The translations under genes and the position numbers were made by a program. Below the pieces are notes generated by a model, which did no database searches, was not told the DNA's origin, and saw nothing but the letters and a program-made list of their open reading frames with translations. A stretch of DNA of 60,210 bases from Pseudomonadota bacterium. Lineage in GTDB: Bacteria > Desulfobacterota > Desulfovibrionia > Desulfovibrionales > Desulfovibrionaceae. This document shows, piece after piece, positions 49,449-57,944 of this stretch; within the stretch, counting starts at the first letter, position 1, and each line of letters starts with the position of its first letter. The stretch lies in NCBI GenBank assembly GCA_018822105.1, contig JAHJLB010000063.1:1-60210 (forward strand), given 5' to 3'.

Positions 49449-50441
49449 ATGAAGATCGCCGTCGTCGGCGCCGGTGCCTGGGGCACCACCCTGGCCGACA
49501 TGCTCGCCCGCAAGGGCGTGCCCACCACCCTCTGGGTCCGCGAGCCCGAGCTCCTGGCCGAGATGAAGGAGCAGGGCCGGAACACCTGGTTCCTGCCCGA
49601 GCACCCGCTCTCGCCCGACCTGGCCCTGCACGCCAATCCGGCCCGGGCCTTCGCCGGGGTCAAGATCTTCCTCATGGTGGTGCCGAGCCAGTTTTTGCGC
49701 TCCACCCTGGAGAGCTTCCGCGACATCCTGCCCAAGAAGCCCATCGTGGTCTGCGCCAGCAAAGGCATCGAGAACGGCACCCTGGCCCCCATGTCCCAGG
49801 TGGTGGCCGAGGCCCTGGAGCCGCTGAATCCCCGCTACGCAGTGCTCTCCGGCCCCAGCTTCGCCAAGGAGGTGGCCCTGGGGCTGCCCACCACCGTATC
49901 CCTCGGCTGCGCGGACAAGAAGCTCGGCAAGGAGTTGCAGGCCCTGTTCTCCACCGAGAACTTCCGGGTCTACACCAACGAGGACTATCTCGGCGTAGAG
50001 CTGGGCGGCGCGCTGAAAAACGTCATGGCCATCGCCGCTGGCATCTGCGACGGCCTGGGCTTCGGGCATGACGCCCGCGCGGCGCTCATCACGCGCGGCT
50101 TGGCCGAGATGAGCCGCCTGGGCAAAGTCATGGGCGCCAAGCCCAAGACCTTCATGGGCCTTTCCGGCATGGGCGACCTGGTGCTCACCTGCACCGGCGA
50201 CCTCTCGCGCAACCGCCAGGTGGGCATGAAGCTGGGCCAGGGCCACAAGCTCAAGGACATCCTGGCCGAGACCAAGACCGTGGCCGAGGGCGTGCGCACC
50301 ACGGAGTCCGTGCACTTCCTGGCGCGCAAGCTGGGCGTGGAGCTGCCCTTGACCGAGCAGGTCTATCGCATCCTCTACGAGGACAAGGACCCCTCCCAGG
50401 CCGTGCGCGACCTGATGCAGCGTGAGTTGAAGGGGGAGTGA
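49449..50441 (+). CDS. gpsA: Glycerol-3-phosphate dehydrogenase [NAD(P)+]
   Basis: A 330-aa cytoplasmic enzyme that reduces dihydroxyacetone phosphate to sn-glycerol-3-phosphate for phospholipids. VVGAGAWGTTLADMLARKG is the dinucleotide-binding loop. ASKGIENGTLAPMSQV, LSGPSFAKEVALGLPTTV, ELGGALKNVMAIAAGICDG (catalytic Lys) and GLSGMGDLVLTCTGDLSRN are family motifs. GAGGAG is upstream of the ATG at 49449. It diverges from the siroheme gene and ends at a terminator. Confidence 0.96.
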   Translation: MKIAVVGAGAWGTTLADMLARKGVPTTLWVREPELLAEMKEQGRNTWFLPEHPLSPDLALHANPARAFAGVKIFLMVVPSQFLRSTLESFRDILPKKPIVVCASKGIENGTLAPMSQVVAEALEPLNPRYAVLSGPSFAKEVALGLPTTVSLGCADKKLGKELQALFSTENFRVYTNEDYLGVELGGALKNVMAIAAGICDGLGFGHDARAALITRGLAEMSRLGKVMGAKPKTFMGLSGMGDLVLTCTGDLSRNRQVGMKLGQGHKLKDILAETKTVAEGVRTTESVHFLARKLGVELPLTEQVYRILYEDKDPSQAVRDLMQRELKGE

Positions 50442-50468
50442 ACCCTCAGCGGACATCCATGCGCTTCG

Positions 50469-50499
50469 AACGGCCCGTTCTGCGGGCCGTTTTCTTTTC
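50469..50499 (+). terminator. Intrinsic terminator of gpsA
   Basis: AACGGCCCG (50469-50477) pairs with CGGGCCGTT (50483-50491) around a 5-nt loop, followed by TTTCTTTT. It is 28 bp after the gpsA stop. Confidence 0.92.
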
Positions 50500-50513
50500 C
50501 GATGCAGGCCCGC

Positions 50514-51908
50514 TCACTTCCCGATGCAGAAGCGGGAGAAGATCTGCTCCAGCACCTCGTCCGGCGCGATCTCCCCGGTGAGCTCGGCGAGCAGGCGGCA
50601 GGCGCCGTCGAGGCGCTGGCCCAGGATGTCATAGGGCAGACAGGCCTGAACCTCCTCGGCCAGGGCCAGCAGCTCCTCCCGCGCCCGGCGCAGCACCTCT
50701 GCCTGGCGGGCGTTGGGCGCCACCTCGTCCGCGTCGGGTTCGGCCCGGCCAGCGGTGAGGACGGAGCGCAGCAGCCCGGAGGCCTCCTCCAGCCCCTCGC
50801 CCGTGCGCGCGGACACGCGCAGCGCCTGAAAGCCCTGCGCGGCCAGCTCTGCGGCAAGGCTTGGCTCGCTTGCGGGTAGGTCGGCCTTGTTCAGCAGCAC
50901 CAATGTGCGCGCCGCGGCGAGCCCGGCCAGATTCCCGCGGTCCGCCTCCGACAAGGGCCTGGTGGAATCCACCACATACAGCACGGCCTCAGCCCGCTCC
51001 ATGAGCTCACAGCTCATGACCTGGCCCTGGGCCTCCACGGGGCAGCGCGTCGCATCCCCCTGGGGCAGGCCGGCCGTGTCCGCCAGACGCGCCACCAGCC
51101 CGTCCAGGTCGATGCTTTCCTCCAGGTAGTCCCGCGTCGTGCCGGGCCTGTCCGAGACAATGGCCCGCCTGCGCCCGGTGAGGGCGTTCAGCAGGCTGGA
51201 CTTGCCCGCGTTGGGCAGGCCCGCCAGCACGGCCAGCGCGCCCTCGCGCCAGGCCCTGGTGCGCGCCACCGCAGCCAGCAGCCGCCCCACATCCTGCGCA
51301 GCGGCCAGGGCCTCCTGGCGCAGCACCGGCAAAGGCAGGCAGTCCACGTCCTCGTCCGGAAAATCCACCGCCAGGCAAAGCCGCCCGCGCAGGGACTCCA
51401 GAGCTTCGCGCACGGCGCGGATGCGGCCGGAGAGCGCCCCGGAGAGCTTCATCTGAGCCAGGTGCAGGGCCGCGCGCGTGGGGGCGGCGATGGTCTCGGC
51501 CACGGCCTCGGCCTGGGTCAGGTCGAGCCTGCCGTTCAGGAAGGCGCGCAGCGTGAACTCACCGGGCCGCGCCAGGCGGGCGCCCCCTGCAAGGAGTTCA
51601 TCCAGGACGGCGCGCAGCACCGCCGGTCCGCCGTGGCAGAAAAGCTCCACCACGTCCTCGCCGGTGAAGGAGCCGGGGCCGGGCATGTACGCGGCCAGGA
51701 CCTCGTCCAGCACCCGGCCGGTGGCATCCACGAGGCTGCCGTGGTGCAGACGGCGCGGCCTGAGGCCTGTGAACCCGGCATGGGGGGAGCGGAACAGGGA
51801 GGCGGCCAGGGGCAGGGCTTGCGGGCCGCTGAGGCGCAGGATGCCGACGGCTCCGGGGCCTGCGGCTGTGGCGATGGCGGCGATGGTGCCTGGGGGGGAC
51901 ATGCTCAC
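50514..51908 (-). CDS. mnmE: tRNA modification GTPase MnmE
   Basis: A 464-aa protein that, with MnmG, makes the 5-carboxymethylaminomethyl modification of wobble uridine. GTIAAIATAAGPGAVGILRLSG is the formyl-THF domain start (given to 20 residues at most elsewhere). The G domain has AGLPNAGKSSLLNALTGR, DRPGTTRDY, DTAGLPQG and LNKADLP. It ends FCIGK, the conserved C-terminus. GGGAG six bases before GTG 51908 favours that start over ATG 51902. A terminator separates it from jag. Confidence 0.95.
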   Translation of the reverse strand: MSMSPPGTIAAIATAAGPGAVGILRLSGPQALPLAASLFRSPHAGFTGLRPRRLHHGSLVDATGRVLDEVLAAYMPGPGSFTGEDVVELFCHGGPAVLRAVLDELLAGGARLARPGEFTLRAFLNGRLDLTQAEAVAETIAAPTRAALHLAQMKLSGALSGRIRAVREALESLRGRLCLAVDFPDEDVDCLPLPVLRQEALAAAQDVGRLLAAVARTRAWREGALAVLAGLPNAGKSSLLNALTGRRRAIVSDRPGTTRDYLEESIDLDGLVARLADTAGLPQGDATRCPVEAQGQVMSCELMERAEAVLYVVDSTRPLSEADRGNLAGLAAARTLVLLNKADLPASEPSLAAELAAQGFQALRVSARTGEGLEEASGLLRSVLTAGRAEPDADEVAPNARQAEVLRRAREELLALAEEVQACLPYDILGQRLDGACRLLAELTGEIAPDEVLEQIFSRFCIGK

Positions 51909-51919
51909 TTCGGTCTCCC

Positions 51920-51966
51920 AAAAAGCAGCGCCGGGGCAGGGACGCGGTCGCGTCCCCTGCCCCGGC
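51920..51966 (-). terminator. Terminator of the rpmH-jag operon
   Basis: A 16-bp GC-rich stem (51930-51945 with 51950-51966, one bulged C) has a 4-nt loop. On the minus strand it is followed after five bases by TTTTT (51924-51920). It sits between the jag stop and the mnmE start, so mnmE may depend on readthrough or a nearby promoter. Confidence 0.8.
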
Positions 51967-51991
51967 GGCGATAGCGGCTCAGTGCCGGGGC

Positions 51992-53236
51992 CTATTCCAC
52001 GGCGGATTCGCTGTATTCCTGGTCCGCTGCGGCGTCCTCGATGAGCTCCCCGTCCCTGCCCTTGCGCTTGGTCATGATGAGCACGCGCTTCATGGAGCCC
52101 TCGCCCTTGCTGCGGGTGAAGACATGCTCGTCATCCTGCAGGGTCAGGTGCACCACGCGGCGGTGATAGGAACTCATGGGCCGGGTGCTCTGGGTGCGGC
52201 CGGAGCTCATGGCCTTGTCCGCAAGGTGACGGGCGATCTGGCGCAGCCGCTCATCCTGGTTTTCCCGGTAGTCCCCGGCGTCGATCTGCACGCGCACGGA
52301 GGCGTCCATGCGCTTGGACACAAGGCGGTTCACCAGATACTGGATGGAGGCCAGGGTCTGGCCTTCGCGGCCGATGAGCAGGCCGGAATTCTCGGGATCC
52401 TCGATGCGCACGCTGACGCGGTCGGAGAGCAGGGTCACGGTGATCTGGGCGTTGTCCACCAGGGGCAGAAGCAGGTTCTGCGTCACCTCGCGGGCCACCT
52501 GCTCAAGCAAGGCCTGGTCCAGATGCCCGATGCCCTGCGGCGCGCCGCCCTCTTCCTCGCCGCCGAAGTCGGCCGGCTGGGGTTCACGGCGCGGCGGACG
52601 GGGCTCCACGGTCTCGCGGCGGGGACGCTCGCGGCGCCGGGGCTGCTGGGCGCGGTCGGAGCGGGGCTCCGTGACGCGATTGCCGTCGCGGTCCGGCTGG
52701 CGCTCTACAACATCGGGAATGCGGTTGCCATTGCGGTCAGACGGTTCTGAAGCGGGTCGGTTGCCCTCGCGCTCGGGCTGCCGGTCGGGCTGCCCCTCTC
52801 CGGGCTGGCGCTCGCCCCGGCCACGACCGCGGCCACGGCGGCCGCGCTCGCTGCGACGGGACGGCTCCCCATGCGTATCCTGATTCGGCCGGGCCTCGCC
52901 CTGCGGTGCGGGGGCGCCCTGGGCGGCCTCGGGCTCACGGCGCGCCGGACGGTCCTCCTGGCGGGGCCGCTCCTCGCGCTGGGGCCGATCGGGCTGACGC
53001 TCGGAACGGGCCTCCGCAGCGGGCTGCTCCTCCTGCTCCGCAGCCAGGGACTTGAAGCTGCCGCGCGGCTTGGCGCGCACCATGGCCTTCTTCACGCCCA
53101 CCAGACCGAAGATGCCGGAGGAACCGCCGGAGAGTATCTCGATCTCCAGCTTTTCGCGTTTCTGATCAAAGTGCTTGCAGGCGGCCTCAATGGCCTCGTC
53201 CAGATTCTTGCCTTGGAATTCTTTGCTTTCGCTCAC
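51992..53236 (-). CDS. jag: RNA-binding protein Jag/KhpB
   Basis: A 414-aa protein with a Jag_N domain (residues 1-55, EFQGKNLDEAIEAACKHF ... GIFGLVGVKKAMVRAKPRG), a long Arg/Glu/Pro/Gln-rich disordered linker (about 65-245), a KH domain (VRIEDPENSGLLIGREGQTL) and a C-terminal R3H domain (RPMSSYHRRVVHLTLQ). It binds RNA and is linked with the YidC insertase by operon position. The linker is much longer than in Firmicute homologues. Follows yidC. Confidence 0.93.
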   Translation of the reverse strand: MSESKEFQGKNLDEAIEAACKHFDQKREKLEIEILSGGSSGIFGLVGVKKAMVRAKPRGSFKSLAAEQEEQPAAEARSERQPDRPQREERPRQEDRPARREPEAAQGAPAPQGEARPNQDTHGEPSRRSERGRRGRGRGRGERQPGEGQPDRQPEREGNRPASEPSDRNGNRIPDVVERQPDRDGNRVTEPRSDRAQQPRRRERPRRETVEPRPPRREPQPADFGGEEEGGAPQGIGHLDQALLEQVAREVTQNLLLPLVDNAQITVTLLSDRVSVRIEDPENSGLLIGREGQTLASIQYLVNRLVSKRMDASVRVQIDAGDYRENQDERLRQIARHLADKAMSSGRTQSTRPMSSYHRRVVHLTLQDDEHVFTRSKGEGSMKRVLIMTKRKGRDGELIEDAAADQEYSESAVE

Positions 53237-53273
53237 AACAGTCCTCCCAGCAGGTCGTTCTTCGCCACCATGC

Positions 53274-54884
53274 CTAAGCCTTGCGCATCATCCACCACTG
53301 CTGGGCGATGGAGAGGACGTTGTTCACCAGCCAGTAGACGACCAGCCCCGCCGGGAAGTTCAGGAACATGAAGGTGAAGACCACAGGCATGAGCAGCATG
53401 ATCTTGGCCTGGGTGGGGTCGCCTCCGGAGGGGGTCATCTTCTGCTGGATGAACATGGTGGCCCCCATGATCAGGGGGGTGACATAATAGGGATCCTTCA
53501 CCGACAAGTCGGCCAGCCAGACGAGATCAGTGAAGGGCACATGGCTGATGAAGGCGGCGTGCCGCAGCTCGATGGAGCCCAGCAGAGCCTTGTACAGGCC
53601 GAAAAACACGGGAATCTGCACGACCATGGGCAGACAGCCGCCGGCCGGGTTCACCTTGTAGGTCTTGTAGAGCTGCATGATCTCGCTGTTCATGCGCTCC
53701 TTGTCGTCGACATACTTCTCGCGCAGCTTGGCCAGCATGGGCTGCAGGCGCTTCATCTGCTCCATGGACTTGTAGCTCTTCTGCGACAGGGGCCAGAAGA
53801 TGAGCTTGATGAGCACGGTCAGGAGGATGACGGCCACCCCGTAGTTGTGCACATACTGGTAGAACCAGTTCAGCACCTTCAGCAGGGGCACGGCGATCAG
53901 GTGGAACCAGCCGAAATCCACGGCGTCGGCCAGCTTGTTGGGCATGCCGGCCAGGATGGCGCGGTCCGCCGGGCCCATGTAGTAGGAGCACTTGAGGGTC
54001 TGCGTCTTGCCGGGTCCGATGTCGGCGGGCTGCGACACGGCCAGGTTGAACACCTGGGACTTGTACAGCCCGTTCAGCTGGGCGTCCTCCACGCCAGGCA
54101 GGATGGCCACGAGGAAATAGTTGCTCTCGATGGCGCCCCAGTTGACCTTGCCCTTGGAGTCGACCCCCTTCTTCTCCATGTCCTCCAGGCTGGTCACTTC
54201 CTCGAACCCGCCCTTGGCCGGCCCGTAGGCGATGCGCGTGGGGTTGTACTTATCCTCGCCCTCGCCCAGGGGCGACAGGCTCTGGGTGGCCACGGTGAAG
54301 GCCACCCGGCCGGTGACGGCGGCGGCGCCGGGGTTGGTCAGCACCAGTTCCTCGGTGATGAGGTAGGAGTCGGCACTCACGGTCAGGCGGCGCTCCAGCT
54401 TGAGGCCGCCCGCCTCGCCGCTGAAGGTCAGGGTCTTCTTCTCGCCGGCCTTGAGCTCCGCGTCCTGGCCGTCAGAGGTCCAGTTGGGGCTGTTCCAGGT
54501 GTGGATCTCCTGGCCGGCGGGCTGCAGCACCACGCCCAGGGCCGAGCGGTCGCGGGCGGCGTCGCCCACCATGTCGATGAGGGGGGAGTCCGCCTTGATG
54601 GTCTGCCGGTAGCGCGCCAGGTCAAAGCGCTCCAGCACGCCGCCCTGGCTGCTGAAACGGGCCGAGAACAGCGGCGTCTTGACGGAAATCTTGCGTCCCT
54701 GGCTGGCTGGCGCGGCGACGGGCTCGGCCAGGGCCTTGGCGGCTGCGCCAGGCTCGATCTTGGCGTCGGGCTGGGCCACGGGAGCCGGGGGCGCAACGGG
54801 CTCCGCAGGCGGGAAGATGTAGCTCCAGCCGAAGAGGACGAGGAGGGAAAGGGACAGGGCCAAAATCAGGCGTTTGGTATCCAT
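53274..54884 (-). CDS. yidC: Membrane protein insertase YidC
   Basis: A 536-aa inner-membrane insertase. TM1 (LILALSLSLLVLFGWSYIF), a large periplasmic beta domain (about 60-330) and a C-terminal five-helix core with PVPLLKVLNWF-like text (VPLLKVLNWFYQYVHNYGVA), the cytoplasmic coiled hairpin (SYKSMEQMKRLQPMLAKLRE) and FPAGLVVYWLVNNVLSIAQQ. The start at ATG 54884 matches the family; a longer frame reaches back through yidD and is rejected. It follows yidD by 4 bp. Confidence 0.95.
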   Translation of the reverse strand: MDTKRLILALSLSLLVLFGWSYIFPPAEPVAPPAPVAQPDAKIEPGAAAKALAEPVAAPASQGRKISVKTPLFSARFSSQGGVLERFDLARYRQTIKADSPLIDMVGDAARDRSALGVVLQPAGQEIHTWNSPNWTSDGQDAELKAGEKKTLTFSGEAGGLKLERRLTVSADSYLITEELVLTNPGAAAVTGRVAFTVATQSLSPLGEGEDKYNPTRIAYGPAKGGFEEVTSLEDMEKKGVDSKGKVNWGAIESNYFLVAILPGVEDAQLNGLYKSQVFNLAVSQPADIGPGKTQTLKCSYYMGPADRAILAGMPNKLADAVDFGWFHLIAVPLLKVLNWFYQYVHNYGVAVILLTVLIKLIFWPLSQKSYKSMEQMKRLQPMLAKLREKYVDDKERMNSEIMQLYKTYKVNPAGGCLPMVVQIPVFFGLYKALLGSIELRHAAFISHVPFTDLVWLADLSVKDPYYVTPLIMGATMFIQQKMTPSGGDPTQAKIMLLMPVVFTFMFLNFPAGLVVYWLVNNVLSIAQQWWMMRKA

Positions 54885-54888
54885 GGTG

Positions 54889-55173
54889 TCAACTCGTGTG
54901 GGTGTCGGAGATGTTGTGGAAGATGCGCAGGGGAACGGGATCGTATCCGCTGCGGCACAGGGGCTGGCAGCGCAGCACGCGCCACAGGGCCAGCAGGCTG
55001 CCCCGCGCCGGGCCATGGAGCAGCACGGCCTGCCGGGCATATTCCGAACAGGAGGGCTCAAAGCGGCAGGAGCCCGCAGACAGGGGGGAGAGCAAGCGCT
55101 GGTAAAGCCAGATGAGCGCCAGCAGTGCGGAGCGCGCTGGAGCGCGCAAAACAAAGCGCAAGTCTCTGCGCAT
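54889..55173 (-). CDS. yidD: Membrane protein insertion efficiency factor YidD
   Basis: A 94-aa protein with the family core [31 protein letters not shown] and [24 protein letters not shown] (each only named by these ends), including conserved Cys residues and an amphipathic N-terminal helix. It helps YidC. Its ATG shares one base with the rnpA stop (TGATG). Confidence 0.93.
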   Translation of the reverse strand: MRRDLRFVLRAPARSALLALIWLYQRLLSPLSAGSCRFEPSCSEYARQAVLLHGPARGSLLALWRVLRCQPLCRSGYDPVPLRIFHNISDTHTS

Positions 55174-55562
55174 CAGGGCCTCTCGTGGGGCGCCGCCGCC
55201 GGAACTTCCCGCAGCAAGCGGGTGAGCACGGCGGGGAACTCCTGTTCCACCAGGGCCAGATCGACGCTCTTCGGGTCCAGATTCCGTTTCGGGACGACGA
55301 CGATGTCCAGAGGCCTGTCTATCTCTTCCTGGTGCAGCCTGAAAAAATCGCGCAACACGCGCCGAATGCGGTTGCGCCGCACCGCCCGCCCGACCTTCCG
55401 GCTCACGGTAAGCCCAAGCCTGAGACCCTCGCCCGCGTCATCGCGGGGCAGAACGAAGAGGACGAAATGCCGGGTAAAATACTTCCGGCCCTGCTCGTAA
55501 CAGGCCGTGAACCGGGAGCTTGCGAGCAGACGGCGGCTTCTTGGCCAGCCTAGAGAGCTAAT
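55173..55562 (-). CDS. rnpA: Ribonuclease P protein component, probable AUU start
   Basis: The RNase P protein subunit, which helps the RNA cleave tRNA 5' leaders. The C-terminal part has the signature [19 protein letters not shown]. An ATG/GTG-only search gives just 77 aa from GTG 55406, but the same frame continues upstream with clear homology: [22 protein letters not shown] and [13 protein letters not shown]. No ATG, GTG or TTG occurs there. Codon ATT (55562-55560) aligns exactly with Met1 of E. coli RnpA (ISSLGWPR against MVKLAFPR), with AAGGGG eight bases upstream, giving 129 aa. It would overlap rpmH by 13 bp. CTG 55529 is a less likely start. Confidence 0.8.
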   Translation of the reverse strand: MSSLGWPRSRRLLASSRFTACYEQGRKYFTRHFVLFVLPRDDAGEGLRLGLTVSRKVGRAVRRNRIRRVLRDFFRLHQEEIDRPLDIVVVPKRNLDPKSVDLALVEQEFPAVLTRLLREVPAAAPHERP

Positions 55563-55687
55563 CTCTTGCGCCCCTTCTGGCGGCGGCGGCGGAGGACCGC
55601 CTGGCCGTTCTTGGTGCGGGAACGAACGAGGAAACCAAAGGTGCGCTTCCTTCTGATCTTGCTGGGCTGGTAGGTACGCTTGCTCAT
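55550..55687 (-). CDS. rpmH: 50S ribosomal protein L34
   Basis: A 45-aa basic protein, [20 protein letters not shown]..., ending GRKRLAL. The sequence is a full match to the L34 family. It is too short for most ORF finders. AGGAG precedes the ATG. First gene of the rpmH-rnpA-yidD-yidC-jag operon, as in many bacteria where it lies near the origin. Confidence 0.97.
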   Translation of the reverse strand: MSKRTYQPSKIRRKRTFGFLVRSRTKNGQAVLRRRRQKGRKRLAL

Positions 55688-55848
55688 TATGTGTTCTCCT
55701 GGGAGGATGTGTTGTTTTCCGTCAGCGCGGAACCAAGCCGTATAGCCGGGTCGAAGGCGGTCGTCAAGCCCCCGGCGGCCGGTCCAGTTCTGACGGCCGC
55801 GCGAGATGTCTCTTTTCGCGGCGGCTTCGTTCTGTTACCTTCTTACGC

Positions 55849-56601
55849 ATGGCGAAGCAAGTATTCCTTTCGGCCCACCGCAGCTACCGCGAGGCCATCA
55901 CCCCCCAGAAAGGCGAGATGACCTTCCAGATCGTGGTGGAGCACACCGACCTCTTTGTCACCGCCGAGCGCGACCTCTCCGCCCCCATGCTCGACCTGGT
56001 GCATGCGCTGCGCGGGGAGCTGAAGAGCTTCATGCTCCTCACCCCCGGCTTTCGCGAGAGCCTGCGCCCTGTTCCCGCGCCGGACACGGCCCCCCGCGTG
56101 GCGCGCGAGATGGCCCGCGCCGCGGGGCTGTGCAACGTCGGCCCCATGGCCGCCGTGGCCGGCACCTTCGCCGAACTGGTGGCCGAGCACTTCGCCCGCG
56201 TAAGCCCCAACATCATCGTGGAGAACGGGGGCGACATCTCCATGCACTCCACCCGCAGCCGCGTGGTGGCCCTGCTGGGCGACCCGGAGTCCGGGGCGCG
56301 CCTGGGCCTGCGCCTGGAGAAGAAGGACTTCCCGGTGAGCCTGTGCGCATCCTCGTCCACCATTGGCCCTTCCCTGAGCCTCGGCCAGGGGGAGCTCGTG
56401 GTGGTGCGCTCCAGAAGCGGGGCCTTTGCCGACGCCGCAGCCACAGCCCTGGCCAACCTCATCGACAGCGGCGACGACCTGAACCTGGTGCTGGCCCAGG
56501 CCCGGAAAATGGCTCCCCTGGGCCTTGACGGCGTGTTCGCCCAGGCCGGGGGCAAGGTCGCGGTGTGGGGCAAGATGGAGCTGGTGGCCCTGGAAGGCTA
56601 G
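55849..56601 (+). CDS. UPF0280 family protein (ApbE-like)
   Basis: A 250-aa protein of the UPF0280 family, distantly related to the flavin transferase ApbE. LHPSYREAITPQKGEMTFQI-like text (here HRSYREAITPQKGEMTFQI), FRESLRPVPAP, GPMAAVAGTFAELVAEHF, NIIVENGGDISMHST and CASSSTIGPSLSLGQ are family features. The biochemical role is unproven. There is no ribosome site before the ATG, so translation may be leaderless or start differently. Confidence 0.88.
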   Translation: MAKQVFLSAHRSYREAITPQKGEMTFQIVVEHTDLFVTAERDLSAPMLDLVHALRGELKSFMLLTPGFRESLRPVPAPDTAPRVAREMARAAGLCNVGPMAAVAGTFAELVAEHFARVSPNIIVENGGDISMHSTRSRVVALLGDPESGARLGLRLEKKDFPVSLCASSSTIGPSLSLGQGELVVVRSRSGAFADAAATALANLIDSGDDLNLVLAQARKMAPLGLDGVFAQAGGKVAVWGKMELVALEG

Positions 56602-56649
56602 GGTCCGCGCGCGCGGCTTCAGGCGGCCGGAGGCAGCCCGGAGCCCGGC

Positions 56650-57339
56650 CTAAGGGTTCTCAGCCCTGGCCGCAGTGGTCACCGCATGGAGCAGCTGCGG
56701 GGTCAGGATGCGCAGCACCCTCCGCCCGCTGGTGGCCGGGCCGCTGCCGCCGCTGGTGTCCACCAGGATGTGGCCCTGGCCGGCCAGCCCGTGGAGGTAG
56801 CCCTCGATGGTCTGCGGGCCGCAGACGAATATGTCCGCCATCTGCCGCACTGCGGAATCGTAAAGCACCTCGCTGACCCCGTTGGCCTGGAGGATGTCCA
56901 GGACGCGCACAATGCCCAGGGGCACGTTGGGCGCGCGCAGGGCCTTCTTGGTGGTCTTCTTCAGCCGCGAGACCATGACGTTGAGCATGGCGGCTATGGC
57001 CGGCGGACAGGTGTCGATGTAGTCCTGCAGATCGTCGCGGTTGATGACCACGACCTTGGAGTCCTCCAGGGCGATGGCCGTGGCCGTACGCCCGTGGTCC
57101 TCCAGGAACAGGGCCATCTCCCCGAACATGGCCACGGGCTGGAGCACCGCAAAGACCTTCTTGCGGCCGTCCACGGAGCCGGAGATCTCCACCTTGCCGT
57201 CCACCAGCAGGTAGGCCTCGTCGCCCTTGCTGCCCTCGGTGAAGATGACGTTGTGCTTGAGCATGGTGCGCTGCAGGAACGAGCCCTGGCTCACCCGCTT
57301 CAAGACCACGGACCCGTCGCGACTGCCGGGAAGCGGCAT
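56650..57339 (-). CDS. CRP-like cyclic-nucleotide-binding-domain protein
   Basis: A 229-aa protein. The N-terminal cNMP-binding barrel has FTEGSKGDEAYLLVDGKVEI and FGEMALFLEDHGRTATAIAL with the phosphate-binding cassette region. The C-terminal part is winged-helix-like (LDILQANGVSEVLYDSAVRQMADIFVCGPQTIEGYLHGL-type, quoted here only as ends), but not a classical CRP helix-turn-helix. It may regulate its own operon or sense a nucleotide. GAGGTG precedes the ATG, three bases after the lipoprotein stop. Confidence 0.88.
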   Translation of the reverse strand: MPLPGSRDGSVVLKRVSQGSFLQRTMLKHNVIFTEGSKGDEAYLLVDGKVEISGSVDGRKKVFAVLQPVAMFGEMALFLEDHGRTATAIALEDSKVVVINRDDLQDYIDTCPPAIAAMLNVMVSRLKKTTKKALRAPNVPLGIVRVLDILQANGVSEVLYDSAVRQMADIFVCGPQTIEGYLHGLAGQGHILVDTSGGSGPATSGRRVLRILTPQLLHAVTTAARAENP

Positions 57340-57342
57340 GGT

Positions 57343-57882
57343 TCACCTCGTTGTTGCGTCTTCGCTGACAAAAAATGGATCCTGGCCGCCCTGGACGCCT
57401 CGCCCCTCGGTCAGAATGGCACGGTAGCCGAAGGTGACGAACAACGGACGCTCGCCCCATTGCTCCGGCCGCAGACTGAACTCAAAGCCGACGCCCTCGT
57501 CGGCCTTGAGCTCGCGGGGCAGATAACTGCGCGTGTCCTGGGCCACCACACGGCCTTCCGGATCGCTCAGGTAGGCGGTGAACTGCAGGGAATCCACCCA
57601 CCTGGCCCATTCCGGGATCTTGCGGGTGTCCAGATAGGCCCAGCCCTTGACCCCGGCCACATTCCCGACCGGCTGGATCTGGTAGTCAAAGCGCATGTAG
57701 TCCATGATCAGGGAGCGCGGCTCCTCAAGGGACCAGGCGTCGCGGTGCAGATGCCCCACGCTCTTGGGCGCTGGCGCGCAAGCCCACAGCAGCAGGGCGG
57801 GAAGGGCCAGGGCCGCCAGGATCCAGCGGCTCGCCCGCCGCCGGGGCGCAGGCGCAAGGGCGACATGACAGTCCTGTTTCAT
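57343..57882 (-). CDS. Predicted lipoprotein
   Basis: A 179-aa protein. A basic start, hydrophobic stretch and lipobox (ALLLWAC, Cys about residue 33) indicate export and lipid attachment. The mature part has FDYQIQPVGNVAGVKGWAYLD and LPRELKADEGVGFEFSLRPE, probably a beta sandwich. I do not recognise the family. The start at 57882 gives a normal signal; a longer frame to 57990 does not. It lies between the glycosyltransferase and CRP-like genes in a likely operon. Confidence 0.78.
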   Translation of the reverse strand: MKQDCHVALAPAPRRRASRWILAALALPALLLWACAPAPKSVGHLHRDAWSLEEPRSLIMDYMRFDYQIQPVGNVAGVKGWAYLDTRKIPEWARWVDSLQFTAYLSDPEGRVVAQDTRSYLPRELKADEGVGFEFSLRPEQWGERPLFVTFGYRAILTEGRGVQGGQDPFFVSEDATTR

Positions 57883-57944
57883 GGCTTTATGCGTAGCACA
57901 GCCCCCGAAAAATGCAAAGCCCCACCCGCACAAAGGATCTTGCC

